Counted from the first letter of the stretch, positions 1 to 10,853 are shown. The stretch is 55,249 nt of DNA from Cyanophora paradoxa (GCA_004431415.1 QPMI01000678.1:1-55249), one strand, 5' to 3'. Numbers and translations are program-made. Notes: a model not told the origin generated them from the letters alone.

Positions 1-930
1 CGCGTGGTGCACGGTTCGGCCCCGCGTGGGGGTTGAACTGGTGCGGCCGGTGCAGGTACGCGTAGGACATGCGACACGTGTGGTGCATGACCGTGTTCAG
101 CGTGGCGTACGCCTTCGTGATCGGCCCGTCCTCACGGAGCGGGAGAGCGGGCTCCGAGGAGACCCACTTAGTGATGTGCTCATCGAGCCCCATCATCGCG
201 AGCACGTAGGGCAGGCCCTGGACGTCCGCACCCTCGAGGGTGGTCGGAGTCGGCGGGACCGGCGGCCCGTAGAGCAAAATCGCGGCAGGGATGCCGCGGT
301 TATGCCCTTCGACGTTTCCAAGGACCGTCGAGGCGAGGCTGTGCAGAGCAGCATCGGCGTCGAGCGCGTCCGGGTGGAAGCGCGTTTGCAGGTGTGTGCC
401 CGGGTTAAACACGGGGCCGCAGTCCCGTGGCCCGTTCTCGCCGTACATGAGAGTACGGAGGCGGGGGATTGCGCCCCAGGGCTGCTGCTCGGGCAACGTG
501 TTGGTTGCGGAGCCCGCCCCGAGCGGGTCCGGGAGCAGCACGCAGTACTTTTCGCAGTACCGCAGGCGCTCGAGCGTGCCGTCGTACCAAGTGCGCGAGC
601 CCGGAGGGGCTTGCGGGTCCGGAGCCGGGGGCTCGGAGGGACCGGCGGCAGCGGCGCTCGAGGCGGAGGCGGCGGCTGTGGCCTCGACCATGGGCGTGTC
701 GCCCGCGGCGTCGCGCTCGTTCGCGCGAACGGCGCCGGCCCAGTCGTCGATCCACCGCACGAACGGCAGAGAGCGGATGACGACTTCCGCGCCCTCGACG
801 GGGAAGTCGATTTCGCCCAGGGTCCAAGAGGCCCCTTCGACGGCGTTGTCGTACAGCCGAACCTCCTGGCTCAGCCAGGAGTCCGCGTCCATCTTTGCGG
901 CGGCCCGCTGAACAACTTCGGAGATGTTCA
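1..930 (-). CDS. unrecognised ORF running off the window edge (element remnant)
   Basis: On the minus strand an open frame of about 300 codons runs from roughly 930 to the first base with no stop, so its end lies outside the window. It is protein-like: it has evenly spread hydrophobic and aromatic residues (for example WLSQEVRLYDNAVEGASW and ILLYGPPVPPTPTTLEG), unlike the Arg/Pro/Ala-rich shadow frames. It ends in the window near SYAYLHRPHQFNPHAGPNR. I do not recognise the family. It lies downstream, on the same strand, of other broken frames of similar character, so it is probably the 3' part of the same mobile or virus-like element. No polymerase, protease or integrase motif is visible in it. 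Confidence 0.45.
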
Positions 931-1099
931 GGTCCGGGGGGTACATGGAGGCGAGCTCGCAGACGAGACCCTCGCAACCCGGGTGCAGCGCGCGGACGCG
1001 CCCGTAGAAGAAGCGAACTTCTTCGGGCAGCTGTTTGTTCCGAGTACGGAACAAAGGGCACGGTTCCCGGACCAGTGCGTCCGCTGAACCAGCACGACA

Positions 1100-2200
1100 T
1101 CAGCCAGCGTGCGTGGGCAGGCACGGGCTCGACGACATCAAGACCGGGCCCGTGTTTTGGGACGCGCGCCAGCGGTCATTGACGTAGTATCCCGGCAGGC
1201 GGGAGACGTGGAACTCAAAGCGGTCCAGGAAAACCGCGTCCCAGTGGAAACAGGTCCACCGGTCCGGCTCCGTCGGGAGCTCAGGGCGCGGGGTCAAGAG
1301 ACCCGAGTTCCAGGCTGCAAGTTCGAACGACGCAACCGCGCGCCGTAGGAACCGCACGTTGGCGGGGTGCCGCTGGGGCACGCTCAGCTCAAGTCGCTCC
1401 CACGCCTCGCGCGAGGCGTCTGCGTGGAAGTGGCTAAACCGGCGCCACGGGGGCTGCGCGGTTTCTGCTGCGAGCCAGCCCTGGAGTTCGGGGTGGGGCT
1501 CGATTTGCAGCAGGAGCGGGTTCTGGGCCTGCGTGAGGCCACTGTTCGCGAGCCACATGTGCTCGACCACGTCGACCAGTTGGACGACGGGGCGGGGCAA
1601 CCGACGAGCTCAAAGAGCTTTGCGTCGATGCCGCCTCGGACGAAGAGCGCGTGCCACATGTGCTCACGGGCGTCGGCATCGATACCGCATGCTCATCGGA
1701 TTCCATGGCGTCTGGAGGCGGCGTGGCGCGCCACCCTCGCCCTCATCCGACGAGCCGGAGCCCGGGTCCGAACTGCCGCTGGCGGCGGCGCGGTCGCCGG
1801 GCGGGCGAGCAGGGCACCGCGGCGGGCGCGCGAGCCGCCTCGCCACGGCCCTCGGTGGTGCGGCGGCTGCCGCAGTCGGCTTGCCGCGGCCACGGCGCGT
1901 GGTGGCGACTGTTCGGGCCAACGCATCGCACGAAGCGATGATTTCGTTATGCTTGTCCCACACCGAACTGTTGTGTGGGCCCTTATAGCGCCGGCGCACT
2001 TCGCCGTAGACCACCGCATGCGGTGGCCGGCTTATCAAGGAGCGTGGTGGCGTAAACGCCGGACTGCGACATGCAGTAGCAGACCCAGACGAACACACAC
2101 CACGTGAATTCGCCATTGCGAGCGGCGGAATCCATTTCTCCTTGCAGCGCTTTCATGAGCCACAGGAACTCGGGGCTCGAGCGGCGCTCGTTCTTCACCA
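1100..2200 (-). pseudogene. frame-broken middle part of the same element
   Basis: Protein-like segments appear in different minus-strand frames. One covers about 1100-1680 and includes PVVQLVDVVEHMWLANSGL and DRWTCFHWDAVFLDRFEFHV. Another covers about 1930-2198 and includes SSPEFLWLMKALQGEMDSAA and TWCVFVWVCYCMSQSGVY. Each is well formed locally, but joining them needs frame changes and the stops between them look real. No obvious GT/GC-AG introns explain the breaks, so decay is the simpler reading. I cannot assign a family. A structural (capsid-like) protein is possible from the size and lack of enzymatic motifs, but this is inference. Confidence 0.4.
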
Positions 2201-4158
2201 GGTCCGGCGACCAAGGCGCGGGACGGCGCGGGAGGCGAGCAGGTCGAGCACGTCGACCTCGCGATGGTTATCGCGGCGGGGCACCGGATAACGGCGATCG
2301 AGGAACGCCTCGATGCTAGGCCCGCGCATCAGGGGTCGGCGTCCGGGTGGTGCCGGAACCGGAGCCCCTCGTCGGGACCGACGGGGCGGTCCACAACGAC
2401 GGTGGGGCAGCGCGGTACGTGCCAATCCCAGGAGCCAGTCAGAGAACAGCAGAGAGCTGAACTCGTCGGGGCGCCGCGGGTCAATGAGCCGGCCATGCGC
2501 TGCACGGCGACGCGCTCGGGCACGTAGACAACGCGCCACTTGTCAAATCGGAGCCGTGCTGGACGAGCTCGGAAAGGTTGACGAGCGGGGGCTCGCCCCG
2601 CACGCAGCGGGCGCGGCGCTCGCCTGTGTGGCCAGGACGCGAGCGGCGACGGTGCCCTCGGAGCTCTTGTCGAAGCAAGCAGCGCCGGCGACCTCACGCA
2701 GCCTTGCGGCATACGTTTGGTACTGAGTGACGGGCGAGCCACGTCGTGAGGGTGATCCACTCAAAAGGGCTTTCTTGCCAAATCCCAGAGCCCCCGGAAC
2801 GACCGTGAGGGTGCGGAAACGGATTATGGCCAGCAGCAACTGCACGCAGTATGCGTGGAAGTCGCAGTCCTCGTGGAGGATCTCGCGGGCTGCGGCGAGT
2901 GCCGAGCGCATCGCGTGATAGCCCGTCAGGGCCGGCGAGACCGGGGTATCGGGCGTCTCGTCCAGTCCCGCGGGTCAAACGCCACGTCATACCCGTTGGC
3001 ACTCTCAGCCAGGATGCGGGGCCACTGCAAGCCCGGCTGGCGAGCAGGTACGCGGACGCGACGAGAAGGGACAAGATCGGCGAGCGATCAGAGTCGCTAA
3101 GCCAACTCGCCTCAGATGCGAGGTCCAGCATGCCGACTTCGGGGCATGCTGCTCCCAAGCGGCGAGCAGATCGTCCCACGCGCGCGGCGACGCGGTGTCG
3201 AACTCGAAGGCGAGATCGGGCCAGACGACTTCGGAGTCGTTCAGGCGGGGGACGACCCCGGAGCACGAGCCCGGGTCCTCGGGTGGGCGAACGCCGCGCG
3301 CAGAATTGCACGCATAGCGCGGCCGGAATCCGGGCCCTCATGCAGGCGGTGGTCCGTGCGGGCGACCACGGCCGCAGTCTCGATCACGCAAGCGAGGTTG
3401 TTAACCTCGTGCGCTGAGTCAAGCGACCCAGGAGGAGACGGTCCGCGCGGTTCAGTCCGCAGGCGCCCAGGAAGCGATCGGCAACGATGCCGATCGTACC
3501 CTCGCCGGCAAGTTTGCGCACAAGCGGGATTTGCTTATGCCCCTCCATGCCGTTGGTGAAGAGGAGCCCGACGGCCCTCGACAGCGCGCGAGGCTCCGAG
3601 GCCAGCAGCGCGTACCACTTAGAGAGTGGCATGAGCAGGGGGCAATGCGGCGGACAATGAAGCGGCTGCCCTCGCGTTGCGAGTCAACGAGCACGCTCTC
3701 GGTGTGGTCGCCGGGCTGTACCGCAGCCCGGTGGGCGCGGACATTGGCTTTTTCTCGACGTATTCGAGACCCGAGCCCTTGCCGCAGGGATCCAGGGGGT
3801 CGGACTCCGAGCGGACGCTCAGTCCGTCGGCGTCGGTCTCGCCGATTTCCGAGTCCCCTGAGCCATCGTCGCATGCCGGGCTGGCAAAGCGCAGGGCGGC
3901 CTCGAACTCGGTCTCACGCGCGGCGTCGTCAAGGGCGCCGGCAGCGAGGGTCGAGGCGGCCGCGTCGAAGGCGGCCTGGTCACGCGCCCGGGCGGCGGTG
4001 ACGCTGGCGTCGGCCGGCTGGCGCACGGCGGCGACGGGGACGCTGAGGTCCATGTCCGTCTCAGTGCCCACGGCATCACGAGGACGGACTTGATCGACGG
4101 GTCGCCGGTTGGGGCGCCGGGCCGGGCTTGCTGCCTGCCGAGGAGGAGCTCGCGGCAC
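2195..4158 (-). pseudogene. frame-broken coding remnants, unrecognised
   Basis: Several protein-like minus-strand segments are spread over all three frames. Near 3632-3384 one reads WYALLASEPRALSRAVGLLF and EGHKQIPLVRKLAGEGTIGI. Near 2911-2750 another reads AREILHEDCDFHAYCVQLLL. Near 4060-3680 there is an acidic, Ala-rich stretch. They follow the gag-like region on the same strand and look like one disrupted long protein. I searched by eye for the YxDD box of reverse transcriptases, for a DxG protease and for an integrase zinc finger and saw none. Function cannot be named. Confidence 0.35.
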
Positions 4159-4399
4159 GCGCGGCCTCGTGCAGGCTTGCTGCTGCGACTGAACCAGCAG
4201 ATGCTGGAAGATTCAGCCATGTGGGCAGCGCCCGGGTTCGGCGGCTCGGAGCGCGGCGGATCGCCTCCGGCGCGAACTTGGTTGAACCGGGGCCGGGGCC
4301 CGCGGTTCTGCTCGGGGCCATAGCCGCGGCCGCGGCCGCTCTGGGCGTTGCCCTGGGCGGAGGGGCAATCCCGGCGCATGTGGTCCAGCGAGCCGCAGG

Positions 4400-5961
4400 T
4401 CAGCAGCCTCGCTGCTCATCCTGCTCGCTCGTCTCCTTACCCTTCCCCAGTGGGCGCTGGTTCGGGCCGGAGGCCGGGCCACGGCCGGAGCCGCCGGCGT
4501 AGCCGCTGCGGGCGCCGCCGCGGAACCCGCCGCGGGCTTGGAAACCGCCCCGGGGGTACGGCTCCTGGCGGTGTCCACCGCGGTGGGCGTAACCGCCGCG
4601 GGTCGGGCCGGGGTCCCCGCGCTCGTCGCGGTCGGGGCCCTCGTCCTCACGGGTCGCGCGTTCGCGGCGCTTCAAGCCCGCCCGCTTCTCAGCGATCCCC
4701 TTCACCCAGTCGGCGTACGGGATGCCGGGGAACGGGGCCGTGCCCCACGCGCAATTCCACGTAAAGTGGCAGCGGTCGAGGGCCGGCATCTCCACGTGCA
4801 TGCACAGGGGGCATGGCATCGTGGTGGTGCACGGGTACCTAGGTTTTCCTCGTCTGGGTGCCGGCGGCTCGAGACGGGGGCGCCCGGCGGCGCCTTGGTG
4901 CCAGGGGCGGCGTGCACCGATTTCGTCGGGACGGCCTCGTCAGGCTCGTCCGCGTCATCGGCCGCACGGCCATTTTGCGCACGCGGGGCGCTTGGTCTCA
5001 GGCGCCTCGGGCGCGACCATGACCTGGGCGGCAGCACGGTACGGCAGCCGTGCGTCTCGCATGCCTGGAGGAATAGATCGTCCAGCTGGAGCGGCGACAG
5101 GGCGCCGTCCAGAGCGAGAATGCGCTGGTCCAGCGCAGTGAGGAACTCGCGCAGCGTGCGCTCGTTCAGCTTCGCGAACCCGGCCATCCGAACATCAAGG
5201 TTCTGATATTCCGGGTCCTCGCTCGTCGCACGGGCCTCAAGCGCAGTGCGCAGGCACTCGCGTAGTACACGGCGAGGCGCTGGCCCGTCGGCAGCGTGTG
5301 CCGGACGAGAGGCAAGAACCAGTCGTGCCATGAGCGCGGATCCTCGCCGTGTAGGGCTCAGTGAGGGCCCGGCGGGCCGCGTGCGGGCGCGCCTTGTGGA
5401 TCCACGCCGTGATCGTGTCTAGCAGCCCGGGGGCACGCAAGTACGCATCACGCGTGGCCACGATTGAGGCCTCATCACGCGCGCAGCTCTGCTGCAGCGC
5501 GAGGATCGTGCGTCGTCATCGGCAGAGCGCAAGTTCGCCGGGACGAGCTCAAGGCGCCGCAGCGTAGCGCGGTCACGCTCCAGGCCAGCAATAGAGGCCT
5601 CATAGAGGTCGCGCTTACGCTCGATTACGGCGCGGAGGGCGCCGGGGCGGATGCGCCCGACGATCACTCCGGCAAGAGCCTCGGACTTAGTATACTCCTG
5701 GCCGCCGGCAGCGTCGGGGCCAAAGAGATACTTCGTCGGCTGCGCCGACTGATAGTCCGGACGTCCTTGCGGAACCGGTCACCATCGGCGAGGCGGGGCT
5801 GGGCGGGCAAGAATCGATCCGCGCGGGATCGTCATCAGCCACAGCCGAGGCGCCGGGGCGGCGTACTGCACAGCAAGTTCGGCCTTCGCAGGCTCAACAT
5901 GCGCGAGCGCAGACAGCTGGCTCCGGACTTCAGAACTAAGAAGTTCCGAGGAGTTTGACAT
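4400..5961 (-). pseudogene. gag-like protein remnant with a zinc knuckle
   Basis: On the minus strand a start at 5961 opens MSNSSELLSSEVRSQLSALA. Helical, Leu/Arg-rich segments follow in shifted frames (about 5690-5500, 5460-5340 and 5331-5030, including LNERTLREFLTALDQRILAL). These resemble retrotransposon Gag capsid helices. At about 4819-4740 comes a zinc-knuckle-like cluster with C-x2-C-x11-H-x4-C spacing (CPLCMH...CHFTWNC). An Arg/Gly-rich tail of RGG/GYGG type runs to about 4400. Capsid helices, knuckle and basic tail match Gag order. At least four frame changes are needed between 5961 and 4400, so it is either decayed or poorly sequenced. No long terminal repeats were found around it. 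Confidence 0.5.
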
Positions 5962-7537
5962 GTTGTTCTCTTTGCAACGTAAAGCCGCAAGAACAAGATG
6001 CCGGGGAGAGCACTAGGCGCGGGATTTGATCTGCAGCTCGCTGCAGAATCCGGCGCGGGGATCTCGCGGTCACGCAAGAGCGCGACTCAGGACACTTAGA
6101 GAGCTGCTCGCAGCAGTCTCCGTGGCACGGTTGCTCGCAACCGGCGATGGGACAGGCAATGATGAGACTCTCGAGAGAGAGCTCGGCGCGTGCGCTTCGG
6201 TCTGGGATGACCCGAAGCCCGCGATAGGCACTAGAGACGTTTCCGGTGCACTACCGTCCAACCGCAAGCGGTACAGGCGGCGCACTCAAACGCAAAGCAA
6301 CCGTGGGACGGCGCTCGCGCGGAAAGCAGGTCTCTGGCTCCAATAGGCACTGGCAAGGCGGCGCAGCGATGCGCGCTGCGCGGCGGGCTGGGGAGAGCGA
6401 TACGGACTCAGACCCTTGAAGGTTCGATTCCGGCAGAATGGCGCCTGTCGCGTGCGAGATTAGTGTGTCTAATCGTGCGCGCGAGAAGCCCGTGCGGAGT
6501 GCAAGCTCGGCAGGGCGGGGTTTGGCGAGTGCTGCTGCTGTTAGCCACCGTGATGGTAGACTGAGGGTGTACCCGTCAACTACGGCGTACCCCGACACAC
6601 GCATACAAATGACCGCGGCGCTCTAACTAGCCTAGGCGCCGTCGGCCTAGCAGCACGAAGGCTGCTTCGTGCTGCATACATCATCTAGAGCCCTAGCGGC
6701 TCACAATCGAGCATCCACTGTAAGTCGGATGCGACACAGTCATGATCACTGAGTGTTGGTTATATTTTCGAGCAAACATCGACCACAGAACTGATCATGA
6801 AGAGGTGCAGACACCTTCACGCATCGGCCAGCTGCAGGCGCCGGCCTCGAGATCGGCGGCGAGGTCAGAGAGGAGGAGATCCTCGTCGAATTCCGCCTCC
6901 GCCGAGTCGGCGCCCTGCGCGCGTTCACGGTTCATCATTCGCGGGTTGCACGCGCGGCTCGACGATTTGTCACTGAGTCAGCTGCTCACCTCGACATCGG
7001 CCTCGCTCACGGTGGCCGTAGTCTCATCAAGGCACAACTTGCCGCTAATTTGGAGACGATAATCAGCAGGCGATCGACGCTGAAGCGTCGGCGGAGTGGT
7101 GATCATAAATGATGATCAACGCACCGCATCCGGTCATTGGTCTGTTGATACGATAACATTACAGACGGCGTCAGCCGGAACCTTCCGTTAACGTACTCCA
7201 CAGACCCGCGCCAACAGACGATTGCGAATACGTAGTGGTGGGGACCGGTGGTGACATACTGGGGAGGTTGATGGCGCCGGTGTTAGCGGCCATTGCTGCT
7301 GATTCCGAATTGCCCATCTTATGCTTTGAAGAAAGAGGCTGGAACGCGGGCGCAAGCCTTGAAGCCTTGAAGGATCCCGGAGGAGCTCAGCAACCCGCTC
7401 GCTTTGCGCGTCTGACCGAGAGACCGTGCGCGCCGCCGGGCCGATGCTGCACGACGTGCCAGATTGCAACAAGCTGCAGCGGCTCAGAGCCTCAGACCCT
7501 CCTCGCAAGTTGAACTGGTTGTAGACTTGTACCGGGG
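5962..7537. other. intergenic, no gene recognised
   Basis: I see no conserved coding sequence in this stretch. It would contain the 5' flank of the gag-like remnant, but I found neither an LTR nor a primer-binding site. It holds copies of the TGATCATGA-type palindrome near 6741 and 6792, with shorter relatives near 7100-7118. Confidence 0.4.
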
Positions 7538-7612
7538 TAGTAGGAGACGGTTTGCGGCCCCAAATTGCCTACTCATGATCAGGCTACTGAGGCTAGTAGG
7601 AGACGGTTTGCG
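7538..7612. repeat. 19-bp direct repeat pair
   Basis: The 19-mer TAGTAGGAGACGGTTTGCG occurs at 7538-7556 and again at 7594-7612, 56 bp apart. The segment between includes a CATGATCA site at 7574. No gene is associated with it. Confidence 0.85.
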
Positions 7613-7721
7613 ACCAAAAAAAACAAATCAACGGTCCGCACCCCCAAAAAACGGCGTGCTAAGAGCCTAAGACACCCTAGGAGTCTAGGACAGCCTAAAA
7701 AAATAGTTATGCAAACTAGGA

Positions 7722-7958
7722 TTTTTTTTTTTGGTGAATTACCGGCCACCGGAACCTGCAGGCTGCACCCAGAGTTCATACATACACGCTGTCTAATTCA
7801 TGCTTTCCGTGTTCGAATCGCCCTGCGATGAGAATCACGCCTTCGAATCCCGCCCGCTCCACATAATTCCGATCGATCATGTCCCACCTTGCCTGTATAC
7901 GCCCCCGCAGTGCTGGAGTAGACTAGAGGCTGTGGCCGGTAATTCACCAAAAAAAAAA
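7722..7958. repeat. inverted repeat with 27-nt arms
   Basis: A run of T followed by GGTGAATTACCGGCCAC (7722-7749) is matched by its reverse complement GTGGCCGGTAATTCACC followed by a run of A (7932-7958). The arms are about 27 nt and identical apart from homopolymer length. About 180 bp lies between them. Each arm is followed by TGCACCCAGAGTTC in the same orientation (7764-7777 and 7959-7972), so inverted and direct duplications overlap. A small non-autonomous DNA transposon or a rearranged insertion is possible. Confidence 0.75.
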
Positions 7959-8680
7959 TGCACCCAGAGTTCCAAAATGTTTTGTGGGCCCAGGAGACCC
8001 CCAAAAAATTTTAAAAAATTTAAAAAAGTTTTGAAAAATTTCTCAAAAATTTTTGCCATACAAACGAGAAGGCACGTTCCAGAGGCGCGCAAACGCGCTC
8101 TAAACGTGCTCTTAAGGTCCTCTTAACATTCTTGTAGCATGGGAAGTGGTCAGAAGTTTTATTTCGAGCCCATTTGGGCGAAGGCACACTCATGAATTTC
8201 CTAGGGCTCGCCAGGGGTACAGTGAGGTCTGACCCTTATCGACGTGCAGAGTGCCCGGCGGCCCCTATCGCATTGCTTATCGCTTAAACTTCATTATACA
8301 TGCAAGAGATACGTATAGGAAGCTTATTACGACGTGTTCTGCACGAGAAAAGGGCCCCCCGAATATTTTCTCGAGAAAAAGTTTTTGAGCGTCCAGCCGA
8401 GACCAAAACATTTTGCAAAAACTTTTACAAAAACTTTTGTTTTATTTTTCGAAAACTTTTTCGGCCGGAACCCTGGCTGCACCTGATAACCATATGCATT
8501 GAATGGGACTGTGCTACGGTAACAGTTCGTATTAACTTCGGAAGTTCGTAACTTAGTAGTAACATCGCCGCGGCGCGATCGGCGGCGGGCCTCCCGGCCG
8601 GCGGGCCCGGCTTCAGTACTAGTAACTAGTAGTAAGTTGCTCCATACGGACTTATAATTACTAAGTTGGTAAGACTTATA

Positions 8681-8934
8681 GTATACCGTGTAATACTTAC
8701 TAAGTTAATTACCGCGCTGACATAACTACTGCGCTACCATATTACTGCGCTCAAAATTTTTAGAACGCAGTAATTTGGTAGCGCAGTATATATACCCCTT
8801 GGCTAGTATTACCCTATTTTCGAGGCCATTATTACTGGAACGCAGTAATTTGGTAGCGCAGTAAAGCGCTAACCGGCGTAGAAATTTAGAACGCAGTAAT
8901 TTGTGGCGCAGTAAATAAGTGTTACACGGTATAC
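8681..8934. repeat. MITE-like hairpin with internal repeats
   Basis: GTATACCGTGTAA at 8681-8693 is inverted as TTACACGGTATAC at 8922-8934, and imperfect matching extends the arms to about 23 nt. Inside lie three direct copies of a roughly 25-bp unit built from AACGCAGTAATTTGG plus TAGCGCAGTA, at about 8764-8788, 8839-8863 and 8890-8914. The reverse orientation of its core, TTACTGCGCTACC-like, appears near 8730. Further CCGCGCTGAC-type copies flank the arms. There is no ORF. A miniature inverted-repeat element is the likeliest explanation. Confidence 0.6.
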
Positions 8935-10162
8935 CGCGCTGACTTAACTACCGCGCAGCCAGGTCCGCGCTGCCAAATTTTTTTAAATTACCGCGCTAAA
9001 AAAATTACCGCGCAAATTACTGCACATGCCATGATGCGTTCTTCAAGAAGTTGACAAGAACCGTTGAACCGTTGAACGGAGCGCCTCTCGAGCTCCCAGC
9101 TGCCAGCTGGAGATGGACCCCGAGGACCTGGAGGTAGGGTTGGCAGCTTGAAATTTCAAGCCATTGAAATTGCATTGAAATTGAAAATTCAATTTCAATT
9201 TCAACGCCGCCCGTTGAAATTGCATTGAAATAGAATATAAAAATAATAAAATATATTGAATTTCTCCGTTTTCGCACCCTCAGCTTCCCCTTCCCAGCCC
9301 CTCCGGCCTTCCCGGGAGCCCTCCCAGCCCGTAAAGAGACTCAGAGAGTGAGAGTGAAGTCGATTAGAGACAATTCAGAGTGAAAGAGACTCTCCGCAGT
9401 GCGTGGGGTCTCTGCAAGTGCTGCACTGCGGATTGGAATTTCAATTGAATTTTCAAAGCTTTCAAAGGGTCGACTTTCAGTTTCAACGCCAAATTTTTGA
9501 ATTTCATGAAATTCACCAACCCTACCTGGAGGACCTGGAGGCTGGAGGAGGACCTAGTCTCAACCAGTGCTGAGTAAAATTTACTCCCCAAAAATTGGCC
9601 TGAAAACTTTCTGCATGCGCAAGCTTAAGCTTTGGAAAATTATGTGCAAATATTTGCGCCATTGAAAACATTCCAAGCACCGCAAAAGCACTGTATCTCG
9701 TAGCTATAGCAAATAAGCGTCTAAACGAGCTCGAGAGATATGGGCTTTACGATGATACCTGTACATGTGCGTTTAGATTCAAAATACGCAAGCGTTTTGT
9801 CTTGTTTCAAGTTTTAATTTGCATTCTTTTCAGAGTCGCCGATCGCGAGAGGGGGTACCCATCTTAATGAAGCGACCTTCGCCTCCTGATCATGACGCCC
9901 ATGTAGCTCTCTCACCTTTAAAACTATGCCAGAACCGAAGGAATGCCGCGAGCAGCCGATAGACCTTGCTCGTAATTGGCGGTGGGTACCGGTGGGGTGC
10001 GGAGGGGGGTCAAGCTTAAGTCACTGAGTGCAAATTTACTGAAAGTTTTCTATAGTTGCCGGCGGGGATGAAAATTAACTAGTACTGAAAGTTTGCAAGA
10101 AAATTTTCAACTGAAAGTTTGCCCAGCGCAAAGATACGCAGCACTGGTCTCAACTCAGTGAC

Positions 10163-10402
10163 TTGTACTATGATCAGGCTCGAGCTTTACAAGAATTCGA
10201 ACGGCGAGCTTTTCCAGGCTTATATGCATCATGCATGACCAGCTTCCCCCACTTCCTCCTCAGGGTTGCAACCGACAGCGCCCTGCTGCATGCGGGGCGC
10301 GGCGGACCGGAGGGCGTCCTCCGGATCCGGGGCTGGCTGGGCGATCGCTTCAGGATGTACTGCCCGAAGCGCGAGCTATTCGGCGACGAAGCCGACGAGT
10401 AG
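10163..10402 (+). CDS. small ORF resembling the C-terminus of the downstream F-box protein
   Basis: This 79-codon ORF ends in LLRVATDSALLHAG...VLRIRGWLGDRFRMYCPKREL. The last exon of the F-box gene at 12091-13301 ends HLNMHVGTDDALLYSAAKGV...YYPKNKL. Shared features are T-D-x-A-L-L, a G-V-L motif, a tryptophan and a final Y-x-P-K-x-x-L. The ORF is therefore probably the last exon of a related gene or a duplicated fragment. No F-box exon was seen upstream in the AT-rich island, so it may be a pseudogene. It lies on the opposite strand to the full gene. Confidence 0.5.
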   Translation: MYYDQARALQEFERRAFPGLYASCMTSFPHFLLRVATDSALLHAGRGGPEGVLRIRGWLGDRFRMYCPKRELFGDEADE

Positions 10403-10424
10403 CTCCTCTTCCGATCCCCTGCTG

Positions 10425-10700
10425 TGCTTCCCCCCCCCACCCCACACCCCCCACCCCCCCACCCCCCTCCCCCCCCCCCCCTCCCTCCCCCACCCCCCCG
10501 CCCTCCCAGTACCTGCGCTCCCGCCTCCCAGTCCCTGCGCCTCCCCCTCCCCCTCCCCCCCTTCCCCCCCTCCCCTCCCCCCCTCCCCCCTCCCCCCCAC
10601 TCACCCCCTCCTCCCCGCCACCGCTTCCCCGCCCCCATCGCCCCTCTCCACCCCGCCGGCCCTGCCCTTCCCTCCCTCACCCTGTCGCCTCCCCTCCCTC
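10425..10700. repeat. near-pure pyrimidine tract
   Basis: About 275 bp on the plus strand is almost entirely C with some T and A and very few G, following the small ORF. The Pro/Ser-rich and Gly-rich frames read across it are composition artefacts. The complementary strand carries many G-runs. Confidence 0.85.
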
Positions 10701-10778
10701 GTTCCCCTTCTCGCCCTGTGTTCTCTCGAGCTCCCTTTTTGAGCACCTTGTCTGCATCCCTCTCTCGTCTTTCCCTGT

Positions 10779-10853
10779 ACCACACCCCACCCCAGTCGCC
10801 AATTCTTCACCCCGCCTTTAATACGCTGGTTGGCTCATACGAGAAGTAAATAC
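10779..10853 (+). repeat. long direct repeat, copy 1
   Basis: About 75 bp beginning ACCACACCCCACCCCAGTCG is repeated without visible change at 11911. In this copy a short tail unit (ACGAGAAGTAAAT) is itself tandemly duplicated. Confidence 0.9.

Larger units (their letters stand above)
7613..10162. other. AT-rich, gene-poor island
   Basis: Base composition falls sharply relative to the flanks. Long A/T runs, TTTTTAAAA-type stretches and ATTGAAATT-rich simple sequence (about 9150-9250 and 9430-9510) dominate. A 12-mer AGGTAGGGTTGG near 9131 recurs as its reverse complement near 9519. No convincing coding frame was found. The remaining structure is repeats, annotated separately. Confidence 0.6.

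Noticed and set aside
6400-6445. GGTTCGATTCC-like T-loop, possible tRNA
   Set aside because: The flanking T-stem does not pair and no acceptor, D-arm or anticodon arm can be drawn upstream.
1-7500. Complete LTR retrotransposon
   Set aside because: No reverse transcriptase, RNase H, integrase or protease motif, and no terminal repeats could be seen. Only the Gag-like part is supportable.
7800-7862. TTCGAATCC-like T-loop, possible tRNA
   Set aside because: No matching acceptor stem or cloverleaf arms were found. It sits in the inverted-repeat element.
8680-9000. CRISPR-like repeats
   Set aside because: Only three imperfect copies with unequal spacing inside a eukaryotic hairpin element, and no cas genes.
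10174-10821. Pro-rich and Gly-rich frames on both strands
   Set aside because: They are translations of the pyrimidine tract, with no ordered segment.
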